Below, piece after piece: positions 1-8,028 of a DNA stretch of 64,000 bases; the first letter of the stretch is position 1, and every line of letters starts with the position of its first letter. Position numbers and translations under genes: made by a program. This DNA is from Candidatus Thermoplasmatota archaeon (GTDB lineage: Archaea; Thermoplasmatota; SW-10-69-26; JACQPN01; JAJPHT01). Where the stretch lies: the NCBI GenBank assembly GCA_035540375.1, contig DATLGO010000102.1, positions 34,576-98,575 on the forward strand. Reading direction: 5' to 3'. A model generated the notes under the pieces. That model worked only from the letters and a program-made list of their open reading frames with translations. It did not search any database and was not told the DNA's origin.

Positions 1-363
1 GCCTATTATACTCGCCTCTGGTGCATCGGGTACACGGGAACCTGGACCTTCCTCTGCCCCACGTTCCCGCCCCCCGTCCCGCTCCACACCTACGCCTACC
101 AAAAGCCATCCGGCGAGACGGTCGCCTGCAAGGGCTCCAGGGGCTGTGGTTTCCTCGGAAGCACCGAAGGAAAGAACGAACGAGGCGTGTGGACGTTTGA
201 TTACGCGGGCATCGACTACTACACCGCGGGAAACGAGCCATCTGAAAAATGCCAGCCTGTGCCCCTCTTCGAAGAGCGTGGCGAAGTCTGCGAAATCGAG
301 AGGCCCGGCAACAGCCGCCCCATCCTCTTCGTGCTGGATCCGAAGTTCCCGGGGGAGACCTGA
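1..363 (+). CDS. C-terminal part of a Cys-rich, probably extracellular protein (5' truncated)
   Basis: An open frame enters from the left edge and runs 120 codons to TGA at 361-363. It holds many aromatic residues (W, Y, F) and six Cys (about residues 8, 19, 44, 49, 84 and 98), which would suit disulfide bonds outside the cell. There is no C-terminal membrane segment. I do not recognise a family, and it does not resemble the four-copy secreted family further along. The start and any signal peptide lie outside the window. The codon pattern is gene-like, with G/C third positions, so I consider it real. Confidence 0.6.
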   Translation, partial: AYYTRLWCIGYTGTWTFLCPTFPPPVPLHTYAYQKPSGETVACKGSRGCGFLGSTEGKNERGVWTFDYAGIDYYTAGNEPSEKCQPVPLFEERGEVCEIERPGNSRPILFVLDPKFPGET

Positions 364-584
364 TTCATCATCATGCCAGATTGGATTTCCCGCGACTGAA
401 GCCCGTGAGTTGAAGGTGGACCACCCCGGGAGGACCGGGCCGTGGGGTCAGAGGGCTGCGCTTCCGGGCGAATCCGATGCACCGGCCCAAGGCCCTGCTT
501 GTGGCGACTGGACAGCGAGCTCGCGCCGACGCGACAGGGCGGAAACGCACACCGGCCCAGGCGTGAAGCTCCCCGTCCCGAACG
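364..584. other. intergenic stretch, nothing recognised
   Basis: This GC-rich stretch lies between the partial CDS and the SRP RNA promoter. I see no convincing reading frame. I compared it by eye with RNase P RNA and 5S rRNA landmarks and found none. A weak GC-rich inverted repeat near 417-448 could end the upstream transcript. Confidence 0.4.
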
Positions 585-592
585 CTTTAATA
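585..592 (+). promoter_or_regulatory. TATA box for the SRP RNA transcript
   Basis: The AT-rich octamer ctttaata stands alone in GC-rich DNA. Usual archaeal spacing would start transcription near 612, about 45 nt before the predicted mature SRP RNA. Two hairpins (about 611-630 and 634-652) would then sit in a 5' leader. Confidence 0.55.
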
Positions 593-655
593 CCGATCCC
601 CCTCTAGCAGCCCGCGGCTCGCCCCGCGGGCCAAGGACGGTTCGCTCCGTCCCGA

Positions 656-982
656 GACGAAAGGCATCGGATAGGCCGGGGGGCCAGGCGTCCCCTGTGA
701 CCCGCAATCGCCTACACGCGGGGGCTGAAGCGCCGGGGCGGCGTCCCCAGGGCGCGGATGAGCCCAGGATCGACAATGAGACCTCGTCCCTCGTGGTTCG
801 GGGCCGTCGACCGTGCGATCGGAGGATCGCTCGGGCGACGCTTGCCACGGGAACCGGGTCAGGCACGGAAGTGAGCAGCCTCACCGTGAACCCAGGACGT
901 TCGTGGGGTCGCGGGGTCGAGGACATCCTGGGGCAACTCTACCGCGCTGCTGAGCGTCCACCTGGCGCGGCCGGTGTCCGTC
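656..982 (+). ncRNA. ffs: SRP RNA (archaeal 7S RNA)
   Basis: This is the RNA scaffold of the signal recognition particle, which binds SRP19 and SRP54. The diagnostic helix 8 is at 856-893: gggtcagg at 856-863, then ggaag and gagcagcc at 867-880, closed by ccgtg..aaccc at 884-893. The archaeal 5' domain is at 671-708, with aggccggggggcc, then cgtcccctgtgaccc. Helix 5 can pair ccccagg (745-751) with cctgggg (927-933). The terminal helix 1 pairs ggcatcgg (663-670) with ccggtgtc (971-978), extended by gacg/cgtc. A length of about 325 nt fits archaeal 7S RNA. The exact ends are inferred from pairing. Confidence 0.87.
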
Positions 983-1001
983 AATTCGGAGAGAAGGGCA
1001 C

Positions 1002-1322
1002 TTCGTGGCACGAGCCTGCGGGCTCGTGCCACGAAAGGTTCGGGGTTCGGGGCCTTCAGCGGTGCACTCCGTGGCATGCGTTTCACACCTCGGCCTCGCC
1101 TGCGGGCGAGGCCTCGGCGCATGTCCGCCCGACCTGCGGGTCGGGCACGCCGCAGCGTTCCGCAGAACGCAAGGCGAAGACGTTCCGCAGAACGTCGCCG
1201 CCGCGGCGGTTGCGACCGCCGCGGATCACTCCGTGCCAGAGAGGGGGCGCTGCGCGCGCCCCTCCTCTGGACGCCGCACGAATCTGCGGATTCGTGCTCA
1301 CCGCAGCGGCGTGACGCTGCGG
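1002..1322. repeat. cluster of about nine consecutive hairpins, most with a TGCG/CGCA loop
   Basis: Adjacent perfect inverted repeats occur at 1002-1035 (15-bp stem), 1092-1113, 1127-1146, 1155-1170, 1179-1196, 1201-1224 (10-bp stem), 1244-1262 (extended by ccagag/ctctgg), 1276-1297 and 1301-1322. The stems differ in sequence, but the loop is TGCG in most and its complement CGCA in the two at 1155-1170 and 1179-1196. No credible reading frame covers the cluster. The first hairpin lies just after the SRP RNA and could terminate or process it. The function of the series is unknown. Confidence 0.8.
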
Positions 1323-1336
1323 CTCACCCCCCAGCG

Positions 1337-1387
1337 CCAGGGGCTCCGCCCCTGGACCCCCGCCGAGACCCGCGTTTTCTTCTCGAA
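1337..1387 (+). repeat. REP-like element, copy 1
   Basis: A hairpin (ccaggggc / gcccctgg, 1337-1355) is followed by gacccccgccgagacccgcg and a T-rich end reaching ttctcgaa. Nearly the same 51 nt recurs in reverse complement at 55539-55593, and the hairpin part recurs twice at 34572-34632. Non-coding dispersed repeat. Confidence 0.75.
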
Positions 1388-1490
1388 CGGTGCTCCGGTT
1401 CTACGGTCCTTCTCGAGCGGGCTTGTGGGGGCGCGCGTGGGGCGCCTCCCTCGCCGTTCAACCTTCTGAACCCGAGCGCGAACACCGGCT

Positions 1491-1651
1491 ACGGTCCCGG
1501 TCCCGGACCCGGACCCGGTCCTGACGCCCGGTCCCGCTTCCCGGCGCCCGGCACCCGACGCCCGGACACGAGCCCGAATCCCGGTCCCAGCACCCGGCTC
1601 CCGACGCCCGACGCCCGGTCCCGGACCCGAGGCCCGGTCCCGACGCCCGGC
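1491..1651 (-). repeat. CGGG-spacer array 1 (G-rich strand is minus)
   Basis: This tract consists of CGGG cores separated by 2-3 nt spacers, read on the minus strand. The regular GGG runs with short loops could form G-quadruplexes. Three more arrays of the same type occur at 8029-8170, 27742-27882 and 55179-55442. All four lie between transcription units. Confidence 0.8.
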
Positions 1652-1794
1652 CCCCCGTCCCATTCGGCGCGGGTGTCCCTTGGGCCCCTGGGCCCCAGTC
1701 CCGGGCGTCCCGTTTCTCCCGAGGCCCGGCGCCACTCGTCTCCCGGGCGCCGCGCGTCGTCCACTAAGTAGTCCACGCAACAAGCCAAGCCTCG

Positions 1795-3573
1795 ATGCTC
1801 GGTCGTGCCGGCCCGACGCTTCTCATCGTGCTCGCTCTCCTCGGACCTCTCGCCGCCGCCCACCCGGGGGCGGACGGGCGCTACCTCGTGACGCTCGAGC
1901 CCTGGACGGACGCGTCCGCGCTTCCGGGCCTCGCGGTCGTCGAGCGGTTCGAGAGCGTCGGCGTCGCGCTCGTCCGCGGCGCGCCTTCGGCCGCGGCCGC
2001 CGCGAAGGGTGCGCCGGGCGTTCTTGGCGTGTACCCCGTCGAACCGATCGCGATGAACCTCGTCGAGGCGCGCCGCGTCGCCGCGGCCGACGTCGCGCCG
2101 CCCGCGGGCCTCGACGGCGCGGGCGTCACGGTCGCGATCGTGGACTCGGGCCTCGACCTCGACCACCCCGGCTTCAAGGACCGCGTCGAGGCGGCGCTGC
2201 GCTTCCGCCCGAACGGCGCGATCGAGTCGACGCGCATGGACGACGACGGGCACGGCACGCACATCGCGGGCGTCATCGCGGGGTCCGGCGCGGGCTCGAG
2301 CGGCGAGCGCCTTCGCGGCTTCGCGCCGGGCGCGCGCCTCGTCGCGCTCGACATCTCGGACGAGTTCACGACCGCGAACGCGGTGCGCGCCTTCGAGTGG
2401 CTCGCGGAGAACCACGAGCGCCACAACATCCGCGTCGTGAGCAACTCGTGGGGCCGCGAGAAGGCCGATGCGCACTACGACCGCAACGACCCCGTGATCC
2501 GCGCGAGCGACGAGCTCGTCCGCCGCGGCATCGTCGTCGTGTTCAGCGCGGGCAACAAGGGCGCCGACGGGTCCTCGACGCTCACGACGGAAGCCTCGAA
2601 CCCGAACGTCATCACGGTGGGGGCCGTGTCGAAGGAGGGCCGCATCGAGCGGTATTCGAGCCGCGGTCCCGCGGTCGACGCCGACCGCCGGCCCCTCGAA
2701 TGGACGAAGCCCGACGTGGTCGCGGCGGGCACGCACATCGTCTCCGCGCGCTCGTCGCAGACGGCGGGCGCGAACGGCCGGTCCGGCGAGTCCCTCTACT
2801 ACGTCGCGATGAACGGCACGAGCATGGCCGCCCCGCAGGCCGCCGGCGCCGCCGCGCTCCTGCTCTCGCGCGACCCGTCCCTCAAGCCCGCGGAGGTCCG
2901 CGCGCTCCTCCAGGCGACGGCCCGCGACGCGGGCGGCCGCGGCCCGGACCCGCAGTACGGCTACGGCATCCTCGACGTCGCGGCGGCGCTCGATGCGCTC
3001 GCGGGCGTGGGAAGCCCCGGCAGCGTCGTCGTCGAGCGGCGCGTCCCCTTCCACGACGAGGGCCGCGCGGTCACGGCCGCCGAGCGCCTCGTCCTCACGA
3101 CCGCCGCGCCCTCGACGCCCGACGCGAGCCTGCGCGTGCCGCTCGTCGCGCCGGCCGGCGCGGACCGCGTCGATGCGTGGTTCAACTGGTCGGGCCCCGG
3201 CGCGTTCGTCGTGTTCCTCGACGGACCGGGCGGCGCGCGCCTCGGCCCGTTCACGCCCGAGAAGGAGGGCGCGATCCCGATCCGCGCGAAGCTCCCGAAA
3301 AGCGGCGTCTGGACGATCGACGCGCGGCCCTCGGGTCCCGTGGGCGACGCGACGTGGGTCGCCTCCGGCAACGTCGTGGTGCTCGAGCAGCGTCAGGGCG
3401 GCCCGCGCGAGCTGCCGCGTCCCGTCGGCGGCGACGCGGGCGGGTTCCTGTTCGCGGGCGAAGACTTCGGCGACCTCGGACGGTGGACGCCCTGGCGCGT
3501 GTTCGGCATGCTCGCGCTCGTCGCGGCGGGCGCGATCCTCATCGTCGATTACCGACGGCGTCGCGGCCTTTAG
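1795..3573 (+). CDS. secreted, C-terminally anchored subtilisin-like serine protease (S8)
   Basis: Extracellular endopeptidase of the subtilase family, 592 aa. A signal peptide covers about residues 1-22 and is followed by an I9-like propeptide region (about 28-85). The catalytic domain spans about 105-400 with the whole triad: Asp117 (AIVDSGLD), His153 (DGHGTHIAG) and Ser343 (NGTSMAAP); the oxyanion Asn254 is in FSAGN. A beta-rich domain follows (about 405-540). A membrane segment near 568-586, ending in Arg residues, should tether it outside the cell. A TATA-like ctaagtag at 1763-1770 places the transcript start at the ATG. The stop overlaps the convergent Lsm gene by 4 bp. Confidence 0.93.
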   Translation: MLGRAGPTLLIVLALLGPLAAAHPGADGRYLVTLEPWTDASALPGLAVVERFESVGVALVRGAPSAAAAAKGAPGVLGVYPVEPIAMNLVEARRVAAADVAPPAGLDGAGVTVAIVDSGLDLDHPGFKDRVEAALRFRPNGAIESTRMDDDGHGTHIAGVIAGSGAGSSGERLRGFAPGARLVALDISDEFTTANAVRAFEWLAENHERHNIRVVSNSWGREKADAHYDRNDPVIRASDELVRRGIVVVFSAGNKGADGSSTLTTEASNPNVITVGAVSKEGRIERYSSRGPAVDADRRPLEWTKPDVVAAGTHIVSARSSQTAGANGRSGESLYYVAMNGTSMAAPQAAGAAALLLSRDPSLKPAEVRALLQATARDAGGRGPDPQYGYGILDVAAALDALAGVGSPGSVVVERRVPFHDEGRAVTAAERLVLTTAAPSTPDASLRVPLVAPAGADRVDAWFNWSGPGAFVVFLDGPGGARLGPFTPEKEGAIPIRAKLPKSGVWTIDARPSGPVGDATWVASGNVVVLEQRQGGPRELPRPVGGDAGGFLFAGEDFGDLGRWTPWRVFGMLALVAAGAILIVDYRRRRGL

Positions 3574-3998
3574 AATCCGCCGCGGCCGCTTTCGCGCGGC
3601 GCGGGCTTCGCGCCGGCGGGCTTCGCCGAGGCGGAAGGGCGGTCCTCGAGGATGACGTGCTCGGGCTTCGCGATGTTCTTCGGGTCCCAGTGCCACACGC
3701 GGAGGACGTGGGCGATCTGGATCATCGCGTCCTTGAGGCGCACGATCTCGCTCTGCTTCGAGGATTCCTGCGTGAACGTGCCGCGCCAGGTGACGAGGGT
3801 CTCCTTCACCGCGGCCGAAACGGTGGTCTCCTGCCAGCCCGCGGCCGAGGTCGGGGACCCTTCGACGACGTCGTGGAGGACGAGCGTCTGGTCGTCGAAC
3901 TCGATGAGCTGACCGCGGAAGGCGCGGTGGTCGCTCATGACGACGATCACCTGGGAGCCGACGAGGCCCTGGAGCCGCTTGCTGAGGAGCGTGGACAT
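3570..3998 (-). CDS. Sm-like (Lsm) RNA-binding protein with extended C terminus
   Basis: 142 aa. The N-terminal 45 residues (LVGSQVIVVMSDHRAFRG, then GQLIEFDDQTLVLHDVVE) match the Sm1 pattern: a beta-barrel fold used by archaeal Lsm rings that bind U-rich RNA. A middle region of about 65 residues is less typical, and the tail is rich in Pro, Ala and Lys. A TATA-like ttttaag at 4037-4047 (minus strand) would start transcription about 18 nt before the ATG. The gene is monocistronic and convergent with the protease. The Sm fold is fairly sure; the RNA targets are unknown. Confidence 0.75.
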   Translation of the reverse strand: MSTLLSKRLQGLVGSQVIVVMSDHRAFRGQLIEFDDQTLVLHDVVEGSPTSAAGWQETTVSAAVKETLVTWRGTFTQESSKQSEIVRLKDAMIQIAHVLRVWHWDPKNIAKPEHVILEDRPSASAKPAGAKPAPRESGRGGF

Positions 3999-4096
3999 GG
4001 AATGAACCCCGACGGGCGGCCCCTACGAGGCAGGGTGTCTTAAAACCATTGGGGTGGGACGGGCCTCGTTACCCGGGGGCGGCGCGCATCGGGCGC

Positions 4097-4291
4097 TCAG
4101 CGCCGGGCTTCCTTGTCTGTGGGGCCCCGCCTGGCGCGGTCCTCGCCCTCCGCGGCCCGGCGCACCTCGCGGTGCGTGCGCCCGCTCGTCTCGCCCGCCT
4201 CCTCGCGCGGCTGCGGCGCCGCGGCGCCCTTGAGCGTCTCGAGGTCGTCCGCGTCGGCGCCTTTCGATCTCCGGCGGTCCATGCGGGGCAT
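4097..4291 (-). CDS. small charged protein translationally coupled to the SRPBCC gene
   Basis: 64 aa, very rich in Arg, Asp, Glu and Lys. I recognise no domain and expect it to be disordered. The reason to call it is its start: the ATG at 4291-4289 overlaps the stop of the SRPBCC gene in a TGATG junction, a coupling arrangement seen repeatedly in this window. It would be the third gene of the operon SDR - SRPBCC - small ORF. Its tail of Arg and Glu could also be chance in GC-rich DNA, so confidence is moderate. Confidence 0.4.
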   Translation of the reverse strand: MPRMDRRRSKGADADDLETLKGAAAPQPREEAGETSGRTHREVRRAAEGEDRARRGPTDKEARR

Positions 4292-4737
4292 CAACCGCGG
4301 GGAGGTTTCCCGCTTCTGGCGTCGCGTTCCATCGCCCGCACGAAGTGCCGCGTCGCGCGCGCAAGGAGCCACCGGGCGAGGCCCGTCCAGGCGAGCAGCG
4401 CGAGACCGCGGCGCTCGACCGACCACGCGACGACGATTCGCGTGCCTTCGGCGTGGGCCTCGAAGGCGTAGCGCGCGCGCCCGTGGAGCAGCGATCCGCC
4501 CACGTCGACGTCGTAGGCGAGAGCGGCGTCGTCGGGCTTCACGAGGTATTCGATCGCGAGGGCCCCGAGCGGCCACGGCGCGGCGACGAGGATGTCGATC
4601 TCGCCGTTCGGGAGGCGCATCACCCTGCGGCGGCCCGGGGTCCGCGCGAGCCGCATGTCGCTCTCCTTGAAGTCGGTGTACCAGGCGTAGGCGTAGGCGG
4701 GCGGAACGCGCGCGAGGGCCTCCACCGTGAATCGCAT
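4291..4737 (-). CDS. SRPBCC/START-like fold protein
   Basis: 148 aa. The start MRFTVEALARVPPAYAYAWY followed by TDF, the alternating beta pattern and the long C-terminal helix (LARWLLARATRHFVRAME) are typical of the SRPBCC superfamily, whose members bind hydrophobic ligands in a helix-grip cavity. A second member lies at 31604-32110 and shares the AYAW.TD motif near the N terminus, so the two are paralogs. The gene starts 2 nt after the SDR stop and ends on the ATG of the small ORF, so it is operonic. Ligand unknown. Confidence 0.72.
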   Translation of the reverse strand: MRFTVEALARVPPAYAYAWYTDFKESDMRLARTPGRRRVMRLPNGEIDILVAAPWPLGALAIEYLVKPDDAALAYDVDVGGSLLHGRARYAFEAHAEGTRIVVAWSVERRGLALLAWTGLARWLLARATRHFVRAMERDARSGKPPRG

Positions 4738-4739
4738 GG

Positions 4740-5471
4740 TCAGGACGAATAGAGGCGCGCGGGCCAGAGGGTCAGCTCGTCGACGAGCGCGCCCGCGGGG
4801 AGCCGCACGAGGCCGAGGACGGCTTCGGCGACCTCGGCGGGCCGCATCATGTCGGAGGCGGGGGCCGACGCGCCCTCGACCATCGGCGTGTCCACGTAGC
4901 CGGGATTCACGGCCGTGACGCGGATGCCTTCGTCGCTCACCTCCGACGCAAGCGAGAGGGAGAAGCCGCGCAGGCCGAACTTGCTTGCGCAGTACGCGGA
5001 GAGTCCGGGCCGGCCGTCGAGGCCCGAGACGCTCGCGATGTTCACGACGGCGCGCGGTCGCGGGCCCGGCGCGCGCAGGAGCGGCAGGAGTTCGCGGGTG
5101 ACGAGGAACGGTCCGCGCAGGTTCGTCTCCATGACCTCGTCCCAGTCATTCGTGGACATCGAGGCGACGCGGCCCGCGAGGCCGACGCCCGCGGCGTTCA
5201 CGAGCACGTCCACCGCGTTCTTCCATTCCGAGACGCGCGTCGCAAGCGCGCGCACCTCGGTCTCGCGGCGGACGTCCACGGGGACGACGAGGACGTCGGA
5301 TTCCGGGTTCGCCTTCCGGATCGTCGCCGCCGCGTCCTCGAGCGCGTCCCGCGAACGCGCCGCGAGCGCGACGGCGAGGCCCTCCGCCGCGAAGCGTTCG
5401 GCGATCGCGCGGCCGATGCCGGACGAGGCGCCCGTCACGACCGCGACGCGTCCCCGGAGGTCAAGGCTCAT
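4740..5471 (-). CDS. short-chain dehydrogenase/reductase (SDR)
   Basis: 243 aa, classical SDR length. NAD(P) is bound by TGASSGIG at residues 13-20. The NAAG motif is at 92-95. The catalytic set is Ser147 or Ser149, Tyr160 and Lys164 (SAYCASK). The PG motif (NPGYVDTPM) follows. The frame stays open upstream, but the ATG giving MSLDLRGRVAVVTG starts the Rossmann fold exactly as usual for the family. It is first in an operon with an SRPBCC protein, which hints at a lipid-like or aromatic substrate; that is only inference. Confidence 0.92.
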   Translation of the reverse strand: MSLDLRGRVAVVTGASSGIGRAIAERFAAEGLAVALAARSRDALEDAAATIRKANPESDVLVVPVDVRRETEVRALATRVSEWKNAVDVLVNAAGVGLAGRVASMSTNDWDEVMETNLRGPFLVTRELLPLLRAPGPRPRAVVNIASVSGLDGRPGLSAYCASKFGLRGFSLSLASEVSDEGIRVTAVNPGYVDTPMVEGASAPASDMMRPAEVAEAVLGLVRLPAGALVDELTLWPARLYSS

Positions 5472-5635
5472 GGGGCGGCGAGCGCGCATCCGGAGCAAAG
5501 CCCTTTGCCCCGCGTTCTCGCGCTCGGCGCGGCCCGGCAAGGGTGCCGCGCGACGCAGCGGGACCCGAGCGGCACGCTCGCGCCCGGCGGCGCCGTCCGA
5601 TGCCTTGATGACGACGCCTGCCGTGGGGCGGTCTC

Positions 5636-6097
5636 ATGGTCGAGCCCTACCTCGTCCTGAAATGGGTCCACGTGCTCGGCGCGACGGTCCTCGTCGGCAG
5701 CTTCGCGGTCGAGTTCATGCTGCGGCGCCACGCCGAGAAGGCGGACGTCGCGACCCGGGCCTCGATCTGGCACTTCCTCGCGGGCGGCGAGGCCGTGTAC
5801 ATCCCCATCGCGCTCACGACCGTCGCAACGGGCGTCCTCATGTCCGTCGGCCCGTGGGGCGTGTGGGACTTCTTCGGCACGTCCTGGATCCTTGGCGGCG
5901 TCATCGCCTCCGCCGCGCTCTTCGTCCTCGGCGGCGTGTTCCTCGGGCCCGCCGCGAAGCGCTACGCCGAGGCGCTCATCGCCGGCAGGACCGACGAAGC
6001 GCACGCGGCGCGCAAGCGCCATACGCTCGCCTGGAACGTGAGCTTCGCGCTCGCGCTCGCGCTCGTGTGGTTCATGGTCGTCAAGCCGACGTGGTGA
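5636..6097 (+). CDS. four-helix integral membrane protein, DUF2269-like
   Basis: 153 aa with about four membrane helices (near residues 5-27, 50-72, 82-103 and 130-150). The start LVLKWVHVLGATVLVGSF resembles the DUF2269 family (LxKWxHVLGA), which has no known function. A conserved-looking His in the first helix and charged loops are visible. It overlaps the 3' end of the convergent secreted-protein gene by 17 bp. No operon partner. Confidence 0.65.
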   Translation: MVEPYLVLKWVHVLGATVLVGSFAVEFMLRRHAEKADVATRASIWHFLAGGEAVYIPIALTTVATGVLMSVGPWGVWDFFGTSWILGGVIASAALFVLGGVFLGPAAKRYAEALIAGRTDEAHAARKRHTLAWNVSFALALALVWFMVVKPTW

Positions 6098-7754
6098 AAG
6101 GGGCCACCCGATCGCAATCGCGCACCACGTCCGCGACTTCCGAGTCGCCGATGAAGCGGCGAAGCTCCAGAGCGTCCGTGCAGGCGGTGAAGCCGGGCGA
6201 CCCCGCGGGGAGGAACAGGTAGACCGCCATCTTGTAGTGGCCCGGCGTGGTATCCGACGTCCATGTCGGACGCAAGGCCTCGATGACGATGGGAGATGAC
6301 CCGGAATACCAGTTCGCGACGCAGACGTCGCCCGGCAGGGGCATGTGGGCGCACTCCGGGTTCGGGAAAGCGTAAGGGACGAACCAGACGCCCGAGACAT
6401 ACCAGACGACGAAAACGCCCGTCGCGCCCCATTCCGTGTCCGGGATGAACGTGACGTTGAAGGTGTCGAACTCGAGCCCGACCGGATCCGCGTGGACGAA
6501 CTCGTTCCGGTGGTGGATGTAGTCGTCCGGCATCGGCCGCGCGCCGCCCTCGTACGGGTCGGGCTGGGGCGCGGCGCCCACGTGGCCGTCGCCGTTCTGG
6601 TCCTTCCAGAATCCCGTCCAGACCTCGAATCCGAGATAACCCGGGGCCATCGTCGGGTCGTCGCCGCGCGCGCCGCCGAGGAGCGGGCCGTTGAAGTCGT
6701 AGCGATAGCCCGTGAGGAGCAGGAGATCGATCCACGGCGTGTAGCCCTGGGCATAGGCGTCGTAACGGCCGGCCGCCGTGTTGCCGCTGCCCTCGCGCCA
6801 CTCGGGAAGATAGGGCGCGAAGAGCTGCCCCTGCGCGGAGGCCGCGGGCTCCGCAACCGGCGTCCCCGTGAGCGGGACCGGGTGCACCTGGCACGCGTTG
6901 GGGCACGTCCCGAGGCTCGGGCTCGCGACGGACGCGACCGCCGGACCCAACGGAGCATACGCGGCCGCGATCGGCCCCGGCGCATGCGCCGCATAGTCGT
7001 CGATGTCGACGCGCGACCCGGGCCCCGGCACGAAGGGGGGGCCCTCGGGACGGTCGGGCGCGAGCCGAGCGTCGGAAACGGTGACGACGCGCAGGGTCTG
7101 GAGGAGCGAGCCGTCGAGCACGACGACAAGGTCCTGTCCACGATAGAGGCCGCCCCCTTCGTCCACGTAGCGGAAGTCGGGCGCGTTCTCCGTCGGCCTC
7201 ACCCGATCCGAATATGCGGGTCTCGGGCCGGGATCGACATAGGCAACGATGACGGCGCCCTCGCGGCCGACCCATTCGTTCTCGGGCGTCGATCCGTTGA
7301 ACCGGATCTCGCGGTCGCTTTCGTCGTCGCGGTAGTGGCCGAGGAGGGCGTAGAAGTCCGAGAACCCCGGCGCGATGAGGGGCGCCACGAGCCCGTTCGA
7401 GGCGTGCTGCCACGACATCCGCGCCGTCCCCGCGCCATCGTTGACGACGACATCCCCGCTTTCGACGTCCGCGTCCGGCCAGCGCGCGAGGCCCACGGTC
7501 TTCGCGACGGACTCCAGAACGAGGACGCCGGTTGCGGGATGATCCGCCCCGGTCGCTTCCTCGGGGCAGGCCGCCGTCGGAGCGGTGACCGCCTCCACGA
7601 GGCAGGTCCGTTGTCCGAGGCGCGCGAGCTCGGCCGCCCCCGCCTCGTCCATCTCGAAGTGCGCCGGGTACCGCGTCCCCGTCTCGACGGTCAGGCAGCC
7701 CACAAGAAGCAGCGCCGCGCCGAGAAGGAGGCTGACGCGAAGCGACGCCATCAA
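6081..7754 (-). CDS. secreted lipoprotein with EF-hand-like loop, four-copy family, member 1
   Basis: 557 aa. The N terminus (MASLRVSLLLGAALLLVGC) is a lipoprotein signal with lipobox Cys, so it should be membrane-anchored outside the cell. It shares a fixed order of blocks with genes at 19187, 20947 and 38793: NEW, YVDPG..PAY, LDGSLLQT, VDIDDYAA, APGP, SPSLGTCPNAC, WIDLL, GPLLG, FEVWTGFWKDQNGDG, RPMPDDY, PDTEWGATGV, LPAGSPGFTAC and a final RDCD..AP. NGDGHVG resembles a calcium-binding EF/dockerin loop; the first loop seen in the paralogs is degenerate here. I know no named domain for it. The start is TTG 7754 or ATG 7751; a 39-aa ORF upstream is coupled to it. Confidence 0.8.
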   Translation of the reverse strand: MMASLRVSLLLGAALLLVGCLTVETGTRYPAHFEMDEAGAAELARLGQRTCLVEAVTAPTAACPEEATGADHPATGVLVLESVAKTVGLARWPDADVESGDVVVNDGAGTARMSWQHASNGLVAPLIAPGFSDFYALLGHYRDDESDREIRFNGSTPENEWVGREGAVIVAYVDPGPRPAYSDRVRPTENAPDFRYVDEGGGLYRGQDLVVVLDGSLLQTLRVVTVSDARLAPDRPEGPPFVPGPGSRVDIDDYAAHAPGPIAAAYAPLGPAVASVASPSLGTCPNACQVHPVPLTGTPVAEPAASAQGQLFAPYLPEWREGSGNTAAGRYDAYAQGYTPWIDLLLLTGYRYDFNGPLLGGARGDDPTMAPGYLGFEVWTGFWKDQNGDGHVGAAPQPDPYEGGARPMPDDYIHHRNEFVHADPVGLEFDTFNVTFIPDTEWGATGVFVVWYVSGVWFVPYAFPNPECAHMPLPGDVCVANWYSGSSPIVIEALRPTWTSDTTPGHYKMAVYLFLPAGSPGFTACTDALELRRFIGDSEVADVVRDCDRVAPFTTSA

Positions 7755-7870
7755 CCGACCCAGATGGCGTGCGCGACGCGCTCGCGTCCGAGCCAGATGG
7801 CCTCGACGGGCCTCACCACGACGGATTCGGAATACATTTCGGCCTCCCGATACACGCCAAGCATTGTCAT
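7751..7870 (-). CDS. possible 39-aa ORF upstream of and coupled to the lipoprotein gene
   Basis: ATG at 7870-7868 reads 39 codons and stops with TGA (7753-7751) inside the TTGATGG that starts the lipoprotein. The peptide (MTMLGVYREAEMYSESVVVR, then PVEAIWLGRERVAHAIW) has balanced composition, unlike the Arg/Pro-rich shadows around it. It could be a leader peptide or a small protein. No domain is recognised. Confidence 0.35.
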   Translation of the reverse strand: MTMLGVYREAEMYSESVVVRPVEAIWLGRERVAHAIWVG

Positions 7871-8028
7871 GGCATCCCCGTTTTCCCGACCGGGGACGGG
7901 GTTTCCAGAGGTAGAGGATCGCTCGATGGACCGGTCAAGGGTTCCGTGCGAGTCCCCCGCAAGCCACGATGTCGCACGCGCATCGAAAAACCGGTCCAAC
8001 CGGGTGGCGGGCGCCGCATGTCGACGGG

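Noticed and set aside
364..600. RNase P RNA or 5S rRNA upstream of the SRP RNA
   Set aside because: The GC-rich sequence has short helices but lacks conserved landmarks of either RNA.
1489..3696. Long minus-strand open frame (735 codons) opposite the protease
   Set aside because: Arg/Asp/Glu-rich shadow of a GC-rich gene; no domain, signal or start context. Many other long frames opposite real genes (for example 16577-18280, 40555-42840) were left out for the same reason.
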